This document shows, piece after piece, positions 35,372-44,500 of a DNA stretch of 64,000 nucleotides. This stretch comes from CAWHOW01 sp963831005 (lineage in GTDB: Bacteria > Bacteroidota > Bacteroidia > Bacteroidales > CG2-30-32-10). The DNA is taken from the NCBI GenBank assembly GCA_963831005.1, contig CAWHOW010000028.1, forward strand, positions 124,001 to 188,000, given 5' to 3'. A program made the position numbers and the translations under genes. The notes beneath the pieces are model-generated. The model saw only the letters and a list, made by a program, of their open reading frames with translations, did not search any database and was not told where the DNA came from. Numbering within the stretch: the first letter of the stretch is position 1; each line of letters starts with the position of its first letter.

Positions 35372-35401
35372 TTTGCATCATTTTTTAAACCCTTACTTTT
35401 G
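35372..35401 (+). promoter_or_regulatory. Bacteroidota-type promoter of the YitT gene
   Basis: TTTG at 35372-35375, an 18-bp spacer and TACTTTTG at 35394-35401. The ATG at 35428 follows in 26 bp. Confidence 0.6.
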
Positions 35402-35427
35402 CATTTACTATTTTAATATTTCCTCTT

Positions 35428-36321
35428 ATGGCATATCTACAGAAAGATAAACTGTTTTCAAAGAAATGGTTTTATTCATACAGCCTTATTGTAATAGGCG
35501 CATTTATTATGGCAGTGGGCTTTGTATATTTTATTTCACCTCATAAGATAGTTCCAGGCGGAGTGTTCGGCATCTCTATTGTGCTTCACCATTTACTGGG
35601 TTTTCCCATAGGCGTCACAGGGCTGGTTCTGAATATCCCTTTAACAATACTTGGCATAAAAATATTAGGGCCTCGCTTTGGAGTAAAAACAGTAGTTGGA
35701 TTTACCCTTGCATCTTTGTTCATTGATTTGCTGACATTGATATGGGGCGAGGCTCCTTTGGTGAAAGATGATGTTTTACTTTCTGCAGTTTTCGGTGGCG
35801 TATTGTTGGGTTTGGGAATCGGACTTATATTTAAAGCAAGGGCAACATCGGGCGGCTCCGATATTATTGCTTCAATATTTGCTAAATACACAAAAATGCC
35901 TATTGGACAACTGATGATAATGATCGATTCTTGTATCGTAATAGTGGGACTTATTGCTTTCCGCGACTGGCGTATACCGCTGTATTCGTGGATAGTTATT
36001 TTCATCACCGGCAAGGTAATAGATACAGTACTTGAAGGCTTAAGCTATGATAAAACGCTTTTTATTGTTACGGATAAATACGAAGAGATCCGAGATAAAA
36101 TCATTCTCGACCTTGATCGTGGCGGCACATGCCTCAAAGCAGAGGGCATGTACAAAGGTTCCGAGCGCAAGGTTATATTCACCAATGTAAACCGTCGCGA
36201 ACTTGCTCAGTTGCAGGAATTCATAAACCATGTTGACCCCAATGCCTTTATGACAGTTATCAATGCCAATGAGGTGCTTGGTAATGGATTTAAATCCTTA
36301 CGCGAAAAGGTGGAGCAGTAA
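35428..36321 (+). CDS. YitT-family membrane protein (DUF161 plus DUF2179)
   Basis: The 297-aa protein has five or six membrane segments from residue about 15 to 205 (IGAFIMAVGFVYFISPHKIV, PGGVFGISIVLHHL, GLGIGLIFKARATSGGSDII). A soluble C-terminal DUF2179 domain follows (KTLFIVTDKYEEIRDKII, DRGGTCLKAEGMYKGSERKV). The family is widespread in the inner membrane; transport of small molecules has been proposed but is not established. It is a single-gene unit. Confidence 0.9.
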   Translation: MAYLQKDKLFSKKWFYSYSLIVIGAFIMAVGFVYFISPHKIVPGGVFGISIVLHHLLGFPIGVTGLVLNIPLTILGIKILGPRFGVKTVVGFTLASLFIDLLTLIWGEAPLVKDDVLLSAVFGGVLLGLGIGLIFKARATSGGSDIIASIFAKYTKMPIGQLMIMIDSCIVIVGLIAFRDWRIPLYSWIVIFITGKVIDTVLEGLSYDKTLFIVTDKYEEIRDKIILDLDRGGTCLKAEGMYKGSERKVIFTNVNRRELAQLQEFINHVDPNAFMTVINANEVLGNGFKSLREKVEQ

Positions 36322-36324
36322 ATA

Positions 36325-36510
36325 TAACTGCTTATCCCCATTGGTCAAGTAAAATTGAATTACAATTACCACATAGTATCATAGGAACATAGGTCTCACA
36401 TAGATTCGCTATACTTTATGAAGCCTTGAGAATATTTAGCTATGTGTTTTTCTATGTTTCTACTGTGCCTATGTGGTAAAGTAAACTTGTTTAAAAGAGA
36501 TAAGCAATAA
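36325..36510. mobile_element. MITE-like element, copy A
   Basis: It begins TAACTGCTTATC and ends GAGATAAGCA, near-perfect terminal inverted repeats. Inside, ACCACATAGTATCATAGG and GTGCCTATGTGGTAAAG also pair. A reverse-complement relative sits at 59895-60121. There is no ORF, as expected for a non-autonomous element. Confidence 0.6.
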
Positions 36511-36561
36511 ATAAATAATACTTTTGCAGGAATTTATATTTAACAGAAAACACAGACAGAT

Positions 36562-37551
36562 ATGAAAGTTGCGGTTGTTGGAGTAACAGGATTAGTGGGC
36601 GGTATTATGCTTAAGGAACTTGAAAATCGTAAGTTTCCTGTAAGCAGTTTGATTCCTGTTGCTTCTGCAAAGTCGGTGGGGAAAACGATTATCTTTAATA
36701 AAAAGGAATGTATAGTTAAAAGTCTTGAAGAATGCCTGGAAGAGAAACCCCGCTTTGCCATATTCTCTGCCGGTTCTGCTGTATCAACCGAATGGGCGCC
36801 ATTATTTGCAGAGCAGGGAACTGTGGTTATTGATAATTCTTCCGCATGGAGGATGCATGATGATATTCCGCTGGTAGTGCCCGAAATAAACGCTACTGTT
36901 ATAAAAGATAATGACCGTATTATTGCCAACCCCAATTGTTCCACTATACAAATGGTTATGGCGCTAGCACCGCTTAACCGCAAATACAAAATAAACAGGT
37001 TGGTTGTTTCCACTTACCAGTCGGTTACGGGTACGGGTGTTAAAGCTGTGCAGCAACTTAAAAACGAAAGAGCGGGAATTAAAGGCGAAATGGCTTATGC
37101 CTATCCTATTGATATGAACCTTATTCCTCATGGCGGGACTTTTGTGCCGTCGGGATATTCAACCGAGGAAATAAAGCTGGTTGACGAAACCCGCAAAATA
37201 CTTGGCAATAAAAATATACTTGTAACTGCCACTGTTGTTAGGGTGCCTGTTACAGGCGGGCATTCCGAAGCGGTGAATGCAGAGTTTGACGATGCATTTG
37301 AAATAGATGATATACGCAGGCTGCTGAAAGAAAGCCCCGGAATTACTTTGCAGGATGATTTAACAAACTCTGTTTATCCCATGCCTCTTTTTGCTGAAGG
37401 AAAATCCGATGTTTTTGTAGGAAGATTAAGAAGGGACGATACCCGCCCTAATGCTATTAATATGTGGATAGTTGCCGACAATCTTTATAAGGGCGCTGCT
37501 ACCAATGCCATACAGATAGCAGAGTATATTGTGAAAAGGTTTGGGGCTTGA
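36562..37551 (+). CDS. asd: Aspartate-semialdehyde dehydrogenase
   Basis: The 329-aa protein reduces aspartyl phosphate to aspartate semialdehyde for lysine, threonine, methionine and diaminopimelate synthesis. Visible are the NADP fold VVGVTGLVGG (residues 5-14), catalytic Cys126 in NPNCSTIQM, STYQSVTGTGVKAVQQL, and His234 in VTGGHSEAVNAE. A candidate -7 box TACTTTTG lies at 36519-36526. It stands alone. Confidence 0.96.
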   Translation: MKVAVVGVTGLVGGIMLKELENRKFPVSSLIPVASAKSVGKTIIFNKKECIVKSLEECLEEKPRFAIFSAGSAVSTEWAPLFAEQGTVVIDNSSAWRMHDDIPLVVPEINATVIKDNDRIIANPNCSTIQMVMALAPLNRKYKINRLVVSTYQSVTGTGVKAVQQLKNERAGIKGEMAYAYPIDMNLIPHGGTFVPSGYSTEEIKLVDETRKILGNKNILVTATVVRVPVTGGHSEAVNAEFDDAFEIDDIRRLLKESPGITLQDDLTNSVYPMPLFAEGKSDVFVGRLRRDDTRPNAINMWIVADNLYKGAATNAIQIAEYIVKRFGA

Positions 37552-37568
37552 TTTTTCGATAAAAGATA

Positions 37569-37690
37569 ATCACAGAGAACACTGAGTAGGCACAGAGTTC
37601 ACAGAGTAATTTTTGATTGCCGCCTTAATCAGTTACCAGCCTTCAGGCCACAGTCTTCATTGCTGACTGCCAATTGCCAACTGCTGACTG
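37569..37690. repeat. Spacer of degenerate short repeats
   Basis: It holds CACAGAG-type direct repeats (37571-37606), then GACTGCCAATTGCCAACTGC-like repeats (37660-37690). Repeats of this style are scattered through Bacteroidota intergenic DNA. No ORF is seen. Confidence 0.5.
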
Positions 37691-37699
37691 TCTTCTGAA

Positions 37700-38884
37700 T
37701 TATTCTTTCACAAACTTCCTAACCACCACCCCTTCTCCCGTTGTTGCCTTTATAACATACACCCCATTTACAAAGATGGAAACATCAAGTGTGGATTTAG
37801 TAGTAGCAATACTCTTTTCAAAAACCAAATTGCCTACAACATCATATATCTTTAACTCAGCATTCTCACCTCTAACTTCTGAATTAATTTCTATTTGCAA
37901 ATTATCGGTAGCAGGGTTGGGATAAACCGAAATATCATTTTCATAACTATTTTTTTCTTTTATTCCTGTTATTATTTCCGACAAAGGAAGTTCCCAAATT
38001 TTGTTACCAGTCCCTGCATACAGGGTATCTCCTATTATTTTTAATGCATTTACAGAATCATTTATTAGACCTGTATTTAGCCAAACACTACCATATTTAT
38101 GAAAAAGCACACCATTAGGAGAATCCCAACACATTGCTCCTGCTAAAATAGTATCCCCGCTTATTGCTAAAGAAGTGACCCAAGAAGTTGGTAAACCCAT
38201 ACACCCCCAATTGCTTCCGTTATTTGAAGATATATATACTCCTCCTGCACAACATGCCCCTGCATAAATATTAGTATCGCTTATGGCTAACACATCTACA
38301 TTAGTACTATCTGTTAAGCCTGTATTCTTTGCAGTCCAACTGCTTCCATTGTTTGTTGATAAATATACACCATTGTGAGTGGCTGCAAAAATGTTATTAC
38401 CGCTTATAGCCAATGCAGCAATCCAATAACCGGTTAAACCTGTAGCAGACCAAAGCTGACCATTGTTTGAAGATAAATATAAGCCACTATCAGTCCCTGC
38501 AAAAATAGTATCTCCTTTTATTGCCAAAGCAAAGACACTGGTATCTGCTAAACCTGTATTCATTGCAGTCCAACTGCCTCCATTGTTTAAAGAAAGATAC
38601 ACACCATAACCTCCATAATCACCAACAGCTCCTGCAAAAATAGTATCTCCCTTTACGGCTAATGATTTGATCCATGTGTTTGCAGGTATTCCTGTATTCA
38701 TTGCAGTCCAAGTGTTTCCATTGTTTGAAGACAAATACACGCCTTCAAAAGTTCCTGCAAAAATATTATTTCCGTTTACAGCAAAACAATATGCACCATA
38801 AGAACACGATGTTTCTATCCACTGTGCTTTTACTTTCAAGCCAAGAATAGAAACCAAAGCAAAGATTGTAAATAGTATTTTCAT
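37700..38884 (-). CDS. Secreted YCF48/BNR-repeat protein with T9SS type A sorting domain
   Basis: The 394-aa protein has signal peptide MKILFTIFALVSILGLKVKAQ. Seven or so propeller-type repeats of about 43 residues follow (NIFAGTFEGVYLSSNNGN, TWTAMNTGI, DTIFAGTDSGLYLSSNNGQ). The C-terminal sorting signal is ISVYPNPATDNLQIEI to GVYVIKATTGEGVVVRKFVKE. It is a paralogue of the gene at 19118 but with an export tag. It is the last gene of the long minus-strand cluster and starts three bases after the upstream stop. Confidence 0.88.
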   Translation of the reverse strand: MKILFTIFALVSILGLKVKAQWIETSCSYGAYCFAVNGNNIFAGTFEGVYLSSNNGNTWTAMNTGIPANTWIKSLAVKGDTIFAGAVGDYGGYGVYLSLNNGGSWTAMNTGLADTSVFALAIKGDTIFAGTDSGLYLSSNNGQLWSATGLTGYWIAALAISGNNIFAATHNGVYLSTNNGSSWTAKNTGLTDSTNVDVLAISDTNIYAGACCAGGVYISSNNGSNWGCMGLPTSWVTSLAISGDTILAGAMCWDSPNGVLFHKYGSVWLNTGLINDSVNALKIIGDTLYAGTGNKIWELPLSEIITGIKEKNSYENDISVYPNPATDNLQIEINSEVRGENAELKIYDVVGNLVFEKSIATTKSTLDVSIFVNGVYVIKATTGEGVVVRKFVKE

Positions 38885-38887
38885 TTT

Positions 38888-39844
38888 TTATTCTTTTATT
38901 AATTTTTTAAATGTTGTATTTACCGAAGTTCCCACTTTTACAATATACACTCCTTTTTCAAGGGCAGAAATATCAACATAAGTTTTTGTTAGCTTAATGG
39001 GGCGTTGAATCAGTAATTGGCCCTGAATATTATAAACAGAAGCATATATTTTATCATTTATTCCTGTTTGATTTGATAATTCAATAGTGAAATTATCCTT
39101 TGCGGGATTAGGATATACATTAAAATTACTTTTATTTACCTCCATTTCATTTATCCCAACCGTATCTGTTGTATCGCACAATGTTACACTAACATCATCT
39201 AAAAAATAATAAGGCCAAAACTCAGGTGGATGAATAGTGTCATTAATAACATAATGTATAACACTATCAGGGAAAAAACTTCCTATTGTAATAAATTGTT
39301 CCCCACCTTTTGCAATATATTCACCTGAAATCTCCGTCCAGTTTACAGTATCTGAAATAATATTACCTAATGGGTTTTCTATTTGAGGTGTAAATGGTAA
39401 TACACCATAACCGCTTACATGAATAGAATCAACAGAAATATATGCACCAATTGCATCTATTACATAATATGTATAATTACCAGGGTTAACATAAAAACTA
39501 ACACAATATTTTTTCCATTGCACTAAAGGAGTAATTAACTTTACGGATAAATATTCAACATTATCTTCATAATCCCTTGCAAATGCACCATAACCAATGC
39601 CTGTATGCGCCTGTTGATACCCCAAGCCAGTATTCGGAACATTCATTGCAGTAGAGCATTTATTATAAATATCTGGAGTGTTTTGAGTTGGGGAAAACCA
39701 AGGAGGCGTATAAGAATAAAACGATGAACCTTGTAATTGTGGACAACTAATAATATTTTCAAAACTATAGTTCGGGACTAAATTTGTTTGTGCTTTTGTT
39801 CCTTGCAGGATTAATAAAAAGAAAAGTAATGTTAAATTTCTCAT
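38888..39844 (-). CDS. NLVPNPSFE-type jelly-roll surface protein with T9SS sorting domain (paralogue 1)
   Basis: The 318-aa protein has a signal peptide ending KAQ, then TNLVPNYSFENIISCPQLQG. The jelly-roll-like domain has YTPPWFSPTQNTPDIYNKC, GYQQAHTGIGYGAF, KYCVSFYVN and YYFLDDVSVTLC. The domain often precedes OmpA domains in Bacteroidota; here it ends directly in a sorting signal (FNVYPNPAKDNFTIEL, KGVYIVKVGTS). It is likely a carbohydrate-binding-like module on the surface; the ligand is unknown. It is one of four paralogues in this cluster and the most diverged. Confidence 0.82.
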   Translation of the reverse strand: MRNLTLLFFLLILQGTKAQTNLVPNYSFENIISCPQLQGSSFYSYTPPWFSPTQNTPDIYNKCSTAMNVPNTGLGYQQAHTGIGYGAFARDYEDNVEYLSVKLITPLVQWKKYCVSFYVNPGNYTYYVIDAIGAYISVDSIHVSGYGVLPFTPQIENPLGNIISDTVNWTEISGEYIAKGGEQFITIGSFFPDSVIHYVINDTIHPPEFWPYYFLDDVSVTLCDTTDTVGINEMEVNKSNFNVYPNPAKDNFTIELSNQTGINDKIYASVYNIQGQLLIQRPIKLTKTYVDISALEKGVYIVKVGTSVNTTFKKLIKE

Positions 39845-39888
39845 ATTGTTAAAAATGAGTAGAATGTAAAGGTAATAAATATTAAAGA

Positions 39889-39921
39889 AAGGAACTGCAT
39901 TAATTGATAATGCAGTTCCTT
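39889..39921 (-). terminator. Intergenic hairpin between paralogues 1 and 2
   Basis: AAGGAACTGCAT pairs with ATGCAGTTCCTT, 12 bp with a 9-nt loop. It lies 8 bp past the stop of the gene at 39929. Confidence 0.6.
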
Positions 39922-39928
39922 AAATTGT

Positions 39929-40906
39929 TTATTTAATAATGATAAATTTGTTATACGATACTTGTACGCCATTAGCAATTACCTGGTAAAAATAGATACC
40001 CGATTTGAATTGCCCGGTACTGAAGGTAAAATGATTTTCTTTAGTATTTAATTCATAATCAGCTATCTCTTTTCCTGCAATGGAAAATACTTTTAATTCG
40101 GCTTTAGCAGCAGAAGTAATGGTATAATCAATGCTTGCATTATCGGTAACCGGATTGGGATATATTAATCCAACAGTATTTGATTTAACTGTGTAATTCT
40201 TTATCCCAACCGTATCATCACATAATGTTACACTTACATCATCTAAATTATAATAAGGCCAATTTCCGATGACAGTATCATTTATTACGAGTTGTACTAA
40301 ACTATCCGGTCTGAAATTTCCAATAGTAATATATTGCTCGCCTCCTTGTGCTATAAATGAACCGGAAATTAAAGTCCAGTTTAAAGTATCTAATATTACA
40401 TTCCCTGCAGGATTTTCAACCTGTGGGATAAAATGTAAATATCCATATGTTGGCACGCAAAGCGAATCTTTTGATAAATACGCACCAATTCTATCATAAC
40501 CCCAATAAGAAGTATTTAAAAGGTTTACATAAAACTCAACACAATACTTTTTCCCTTCTTGTAATGGTGAAATTAATTTTACAGAAAGATATTCGCAATC
40601 ATCAGATTGTGCCCATGCAAAATCAGTAAAACCATTGCCTGTATGAGGCTGTTGATATCCTTCTCCATTGCCATAATATGGAACACCTATAATGGGATTT
40701 GTAGTATTATTGCAACTATTAAGTATATCCGGTGTACCCCAATTAGGAGAAAACCAGGGAGGCATATAATTTATAAATCTTGAACTATCTTCTAATCCAG
40801 GACAATTAATATATTCCTCAAAACTCGGATTAGGAACAAGATTTATTTGAGAAAACGATTGCATAAATAAACATTGAAAAACAATAAGATGGAATAATCT
40901 TTTCAT
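39929..40906 (-). CDS. NLVPNPSFE-type surface protein with T9SS sorting domain (paralogue 2)
   Basis: The open frame reaches 40945, but the extra 13 residues (MHNAISLYFISFK) cover an intergenic hairpin. The start at 40906 (MKRLFHLIVFQCLFMQSFSQ) gives a signal peptide and 325 aa. The domain is INLVPNPSFEEYINCPGL, YMPPWFSPNWGTPD, GYQQPHTGNGF, DDCEYLSVKLI and NLDDVSVTLC. The sorting domain is LIYPNPVTDNASIDYTI to GIYFYQVIANGVQ. The N-terminal part is near identical to paralogue 3, reflecting a tandem duplication of 1818 bp. Confidence 0.85.
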   Translation of the reverse strand: MKRLFHLIVFQCLFMQSFSQINLVPNPSFEEYINCPGLEDSSRFINYMPPWFSPNWGTPDILNSCNNTTNPIIGVPYYGNGEGYQQPHTGNGFTDFAWAQSDDCEYLSVKLISPLQEGKKYCVEFYVNLLNTSYWGYDRIGAYLSKDSLCVPTYGYLHFIPQVENPAGNVILDTLNWTLISGSFIAQGGEQYITIGNFRPDSLVQLVINDTVIGNWPYYNLDDVSVTLCDDTVGIKNYTVKSNTVGLIYPNPVTDNASIDYTITSAAKAELKVFSIAGKEIADYELNTKENHFTFSTGQFKSGIYFYQVIANGVQVSYNKFIIIK

Positions 40907-40922
40907 TTTAAAGGATATGAAA

Positions 40923-40957
40923 TAGAGAGAAATTGCGTTATGCAATCCCTCTCTATA
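40923..40957 (-). terminator. Intergenic hairpin
   Basis: ATAGAGAG-AA-ATTGC pairs with GCAAT-CC-CTCTCTAT. It is duplicated exactly at 42741 as part of the 1818-bp tandem repeat. Confidence 0.55.
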
Positions 40958-40963
40958 GTTAGT

Positions 40964-41743
40964 TTACTTAATTATTATTAATTTATCATTTTCAATAATA
41001 TTATTATTTACTAAAACTCTATAAAAATAAATACCCGACTTATACCGTTCGGTATTAATGATTAATTTATTACTTCCATTGAACATAGTATATTCAGACA
41101 ATAATTGTCCTGTAATATTAAAAAACATTACTTTACCTGTTTGTCCTTCCTGCAATTGATAATCAATATAAGCTTCATCTTTTGCAGGGTTTGGATATAT
41201 TTTACCAACTATCGGTGTTGCAAAAATATTTGAATGATTATCGTCAACTGTTCTGGTGCTCGCCAAATTGTCAGTCGGTTCGCCTACCATTACCCTTGCC
41301 GAATAAACTCCGCTACCGCCCAATATGGGTTGCTGTGCTGCAATACCAAATAACGTACTATATTCGGTTCCGGTTAAATTGAACCTGCCTTTTGCCCATG
41401 AATTAAGAAAAATGTCATTAACCGTTTGCCTGTTGATTTCCATTTGGTTTGCTGGGCTTATACCTGAGTTTAATACCAGTGCATCGCTGTCGTCACCGGC
41501 AAGTATCAGGCTGTTTACTTTTTCAAAAGCGCCTATATTCGTTGCAGCAAGAGTATTATAAAAAGTCTGGTATTTACTATTGGTATCCGCCATACTGCTT
41601 AAAATGCCCGGGTCGTTTTTCAGTATATTGTAAGCTGTTGTATTATCGGTATATTTATTTTCCGCAATATTAGCAGTGTAATTATACTGGTTGTTTACAA
41701 TATCCTGCACCGTATTAATCAGAAGCATTTGCATAGAACCCAC
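40964..41743 (-). CDS. Truncated C-terminal copy of the beta-helix protein (259 aa)
   Basis: The sequence from TVQDIVNNQYNYTANIAENK to the end matches the last part of the 1279-aa protein at 44540. It retains FNLTGTEYSTLFGIAAQQP, SGVYSARVMVGEP and a T9SS sorting domain (IYPNPAKDEAYIDYQL). It has no signal peptide (MGSMQMLLIN), so it is unlikely to be exported. The missing N-terminus and 18-bp distance from the next gene mark it as a deletion remnant inside a duplicated block. It may be expressed but is probably non-functional. Confidence 0.75.
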   Translation of the reverse strand: MGSMQMLLINTVQDIVNNQYNYTANIAENKYTDNTTAYNILKNDPGILSSMADTNSKYQTFYNTLAATNIGAFEKVNSLILAGDDSDALVLNSGISPANQMEINRQTVNDIFLNSWAKGRFNLTGTEYSTLFGIAAQQPILGGSGVYSARVMVGEPTDNLASTRTVDDNHSNIFATPIVGKIYPNPAKDEAYIDYQLQEGQTGKVMFFNITGQLLSEYTMFNGSNKLIINTERYKSGIYFYRVLVNNNIIENDKLIIIK

Positions 41744-41761
41744 CTTTAATTGCTTACTAAA

Positions 41762-42724
41762 CTATTCCTTAATAAACTTCCTAACCACAACCTCATTTCC
41801 TGTTTCTATTCTAACCACATATACCCCGCATGGTAAGTTAGCTACGTTAATGGTAATCGGTAAGCGGTAATCGGTGAACGGCAAAGTGTAAACCATTTCT
41901 CCATACAAATTGTAAATTTCTATACTGCCTACTGCTTCCTGCTTCCTGCTTACTACTAACTTATCACTTACAGGATTAGGGTAAACATTAAAATTACTTT
42001 TATTTACCTCCATTTCATTTATCCCAACCGTATCATCGCATAGTATTACACTTACATCATCTAAATAATAATACGGCCAGCTTCCAGTTACTGTATCATT
42101 TATTAAGAGTTGTACCAAACTATCTGGTCTGAAATTTCCGATAGTAATATATTGTTCACCCCCTTGCGCAATAATTGAACCGGAAATTAAAGTCCAGTTT
42201 AAAGTATCTAATATTACATGCCCTGTAGGGTTTTCAATCTGTGGAATAAAATGCAAATATCCATAGGTCGGCACACAAAGCGAATCTACTGATAAATATG
42301 CACCAATTCTATCATAACCCCAATAAGAATTATTTGTGAGGTTTACATAAAACTCAATACAATACCTTTTTCCTTCTTGTAATGATGAAGTTAATTTAAT
42401 AGAAAAATATTCGCAATCATCAGATTGACACCATTCAAAACCACCATACCCATTACCTGTATGTGCCTGTTGATAACTACCGCCACAATTATACGGAACT
42501 CCAATATTACTATTAATTGTATAATTATCGCATCTATTAAAAAAATCCGGAGTACCCCAATTAGGAGAAAACCAGGGAGGCATATAATTTATAAATCTTG
42601 AACTATCTTCTAATCCAGGACAATTAATATATTCCTCAAAACTCGGATTAGGAACAAGATTTATTTGAGAAAACGATTGCATAAATAAACATTGAAAAAC
42701 AATAAGATGGAATAATCTTTTCAT
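41762..42724 (-). CDS. NLVPNPSFE-type surface protein with T9SS sorting domain (paralogue 3)
   Basis: Start at 42724 with signal peptide MKRLFHLIVFQCLFMQSFSQ; 320 aa. The domain matches paralogue 2 almost throughout the first third. The C-terminal sorting signal differs: FNVYPNPVSDKLVVSRKQEA, then TLPFTDYRLPITINVANL and CGVYVVRIETGNEVVVRKF. The DNA for the linker (41852-41954) carries AGTAAGCAGGAAGC-like and GGTAATCGG-like repeats of the kind otherwise found between genes. The different sorting tags on otherwise similar paralogues suggest exchange of C-termini. Confidence 0.85.
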   Translation of the reverse strand: MKRLFHLIVFQCLFMQSFSQINLVPNPSFEEYINCPGLEDSSRFINYMPPWFSPNWGTPDFFNRCDNYTINSNIGVPYNCGGSYQQAHTGNGYGGFEWCQSDDCEYFSIKLTSSLQEGKRYCIEFYVNLTNNSYWGYDRIGAYLSVDSLCVPTYGYLHFIPQIENPTGHVILDTLNWTLISGSIIAQGGEQYITIGNFRPDSLVQLLINDTVTGSWPYYYLDDVSVILCDDTVGINEMEVNKSNFNVYPNPVSDKLVVSRKQEAVGSIEIYNLYGEMVYTLPFTDYRLPITINVANLPCGVYVVRIETGNEVVVRKFIKE

Positions 42725-42740
42725 TTTAAAGGATATGAAA

Positions 42741-42775
42741 TAGAGAGAAATTGCGTTATGCAATCCCTCTCTATA
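42741..42775 (-). terminator. Intergenic hairpin, second copy
   Basis: It is the same stem as at 40923-40957, displaced by 1818 bp. Confidence 0.55.
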
Positions 42776-42781
42776 GTTAGT

Positions 42782-43468
42782 TTACTTAATTATTATTAAT
42801 TTATCATTTTCAATAATATTATTATTTACTAAAACTCTATAAAAATAAATACCCGACTTATACCGTTCGGTATTAATGATTAATTTATTACTTCCATTGA
42901 ACATAGTATATTCAGACAATAATTGTCCTGTAATATTAAAAAACATTACTTTACCTGTTTGTCCTTCCTGCAATTGATAATCAATATAAGCTTCATCTTT
43001 TGCAGGGTTTGGATATATTTTACCAACTATCGGTGTTGCAATAATATTTGAATGATTATCATCCACGGTTCTAGTGCTTGATAATCTGGCTGACTGTTGA
43101 CCTACCATTACCCTAGCCGAATATACCCCGCTTCCGCCAAGTAAAGGTTGCTGCGCAGCAATACCGCATAATGTATTATATTCAGTTCCGGTTAAGTTGA
43201 ACCTTCCTTTTGCCCATGAATTAATGAAAATAGTGTTAACAGTTTGCCTGTTAATTTCCATTAGGTTTGTTGGGCTTATACCTGAGTTTAACACCTGTGC
43301 ATCGCTATAATCGCCCGAATGTATAAAGCTGTTTACTTTTTCAAAAGTGCCTATATTACTTGCGGCAGTGTTATTATAAAAAGTTTGATACTTAGTATCT
43401 GTAGCTGACATGCTGCTTAAAATGCCCGGGTCGTTTTTCAGTATAGTAATATAGAGTATTTTTTTCAT
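42782..43468 (-). CDS. Truncated C-terminal copy of the beta-helix protein (228 aa)
   Basis: It starts MKKILYIT and joins at once to ILKNDPGILSSMSATDTKYQ, so the first eight residues seem to derive from a signal-peptide start fused to the far C-terminal region by deletion. It keeps the segment FNLTGTEYNTLCGIAAQQP and a sorting domain identical to the 259-aa copy. It has no full signal peptide. Like its relative it is most simply a remnant left by an internal deletion of a duplicated beta-helix gene. Confidence 0.75.
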   Translation of the reverse strand: MKKILYITILKNDPGILSSMSATDTKYQTFYNNTAASNIGTFEKVNSFIHSGDYSDAQVLNSGISPTNLMEINRQTVNTIFINSWAKGRFNLTGTEYNTLCGIAAQQPLLGGSGVYSARVMVGQQSARLSSTRTVDDNHSNIIATPIVGKIYPNPAKDEAYIDYQLQEGQTGKVMFFNITGQLLSEYTMFNGSNKLIINTERYKSGIYFYRVLVNNNIIENDKLIIIK

Positions 43469-43476
43469 TTATTTTA

Positions 43477-43509
43477 AAAAGAGGAATGACAATACGCCAT
43501 TCCTCTTTT
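43477..43509 (-). terminator. Intergenic hairpin
   Basis: AAAAGAGGAATG pairs with CATTCCTCTTTT over a 9-nt loop. It lies between the 228-aa fragment and the paralogue at 43517. Confidence 0.6.
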
Positions 43510-43516
43510 AAATTTG

Positions 43517-44491
43517 TTATTTAATTATCACTAATTTTTCGTTAGCAACTACTGTTTGATCAACAATAATTTTATAAAAATATATACCAGATCTAAATGT
43601 AGCAGTATTAATAATTATTTTACTGCTTTCACTATTAAGTTGATATTCCGATAATAATTTTCCTGTAACAGAGAAAAACTGGAGTTCACCTTTTTGACCA
43701 TCTTTTATCTGAAAATCAAGATAAGCTTCGTCCTTAGTCGGATTGGGATAAATTTTACCAACTACTGGTGTTGTAGTATTATTATAGTTTTTTATCCCAA
43801 CCGTATCTGTTGTATCGCACAATGTTACACTAACATCATCTAAAAAATAATAGGGCCAACAACTATTGACGGTTGTATCAAATTTTATGTAATCCACTAA
43901 ACTATCCGGTCTGAAATTTCCAATAGTAATAAATTGTTCACCACCTTTTGCAATATATTCACCCGAAATTAATGTCCAATTTAAAGTATCTGTAATAATG
44001 TTTCCTGCCGAGTTTTCAACCTGTGGAATGAAATGCAAATAACCATAAGTTGATACTTGAATAGAATCTACGGAAATATAAGCCCCTATTCTATCGAATG
44101 CATAAAATGAATGATCTGCAAGATTCACATAAAATTCCACACAGTATTTTTGCCCATAGGACAAGGGAGAAGAAAATTTACCCGTAAGATATTCGCAACC
44201 GTCGGAATAATCCCAAACAAAACCGGCAAAACCATTTCCAGTTCTTGGATATTGAAACCCCCAAGATGTATTAGGAAAACCATTTTCCAAGTTTGAACAT
44301 GCATTTAATAAATCAGGCGTTCCGCCCGTCGGGCTGTACCAAGGTGGTGTATAAATAACGAATACGCTGCCATTTTCAGGTAATGGACAAGTTGTGTAAT
44401 CCTCAAAGCTATAATTTAATACCAGGTTGGTTTGAGAATACGTGTTCAAAATGATTAATTGAAATAAGAGAATATTAAATATTGTTTTCAT
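43517..44491 (-). CDS. NLVPNPSFE-type surface protein with T9SS sorting domain (paralogue 4)
   Basis: The 324-aa protein has signal peptide MKTIFNILLFQLIILNTYSQ. The jelly-roll-like domain has TNLVLNYSFEDYTTCPLPEN, YTPPWYSPTGGTPDLLNAC, YGQKYCVEFYVNLADHSF and YYFLDDVSVTLC. The C-terminal sorting signal is IYPNPTKDEAYLDFQIKDG, then SGIYFYKIIVDQTVVANEKL. This tail resembles that of the truncated beta-helix copies rather than those of paralogues 2 and 3. It lies 48 bp after the beta-helix gene and is probably co-transcribed with it. Confidence 0.85.
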   Translation of the reverse strand: MKTIFNILLFQLIILNTYSQTNLVLNYSFEDYTTCPLPENGSVFVIYTPPWYSPTGGTPDLLNACSNLENGFPNTSWGFQYPRTGNGFAGFVWDYSDGCEYLTGKFSSPLSYGQKYCVEFYVNLADHSFYAFDRIGAYISVDSIQVSTYGYLHFIPQVENSAGNIITDTLNWTLISGEYIAKGGEQFITIGNFRPDSLVDYIKFDTTVNSCWPYYFLDDVSVTLCDTTDTVGIKNYNNTTTPVVGKIYPNPTKDEAYLDFQIKDGQKGELQFFSVTGKLLSEYQLNSESSKIIINTATFRSGIYFYKIIVDQTVVANEKLVIIK

Positions 44492-44500
44492 AAGAAAGAA

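Larger units (their letters stand above)
40861..44496. repeat. 1818-bp tandem duplication block
   Basis: Sequence from 40861 (GCATAAATAAACATTG) recurs at 42679, an offset of 1818 bp. The match covers the paralogue signal-peptide region, the hairpin and the start of the truncated beta-helix copies. Near identity implies a recent event. The second copy's extent toward 44.5 kb is approximate. Confidence 0.7.

Noticed and set aside
37569..37690. Degenerate repeats taken as a mobile element
   Set aside because: There are no defined ends or target duplication, and low-complexity spacer repeats explain it.
40907..40945. Upstream ATG of paralogue 2 (and the same in paralogue 3)
   Set aside because: The extra 13 codons overlap the intergenic hairpin, and the signal peptide begins at the next Met.
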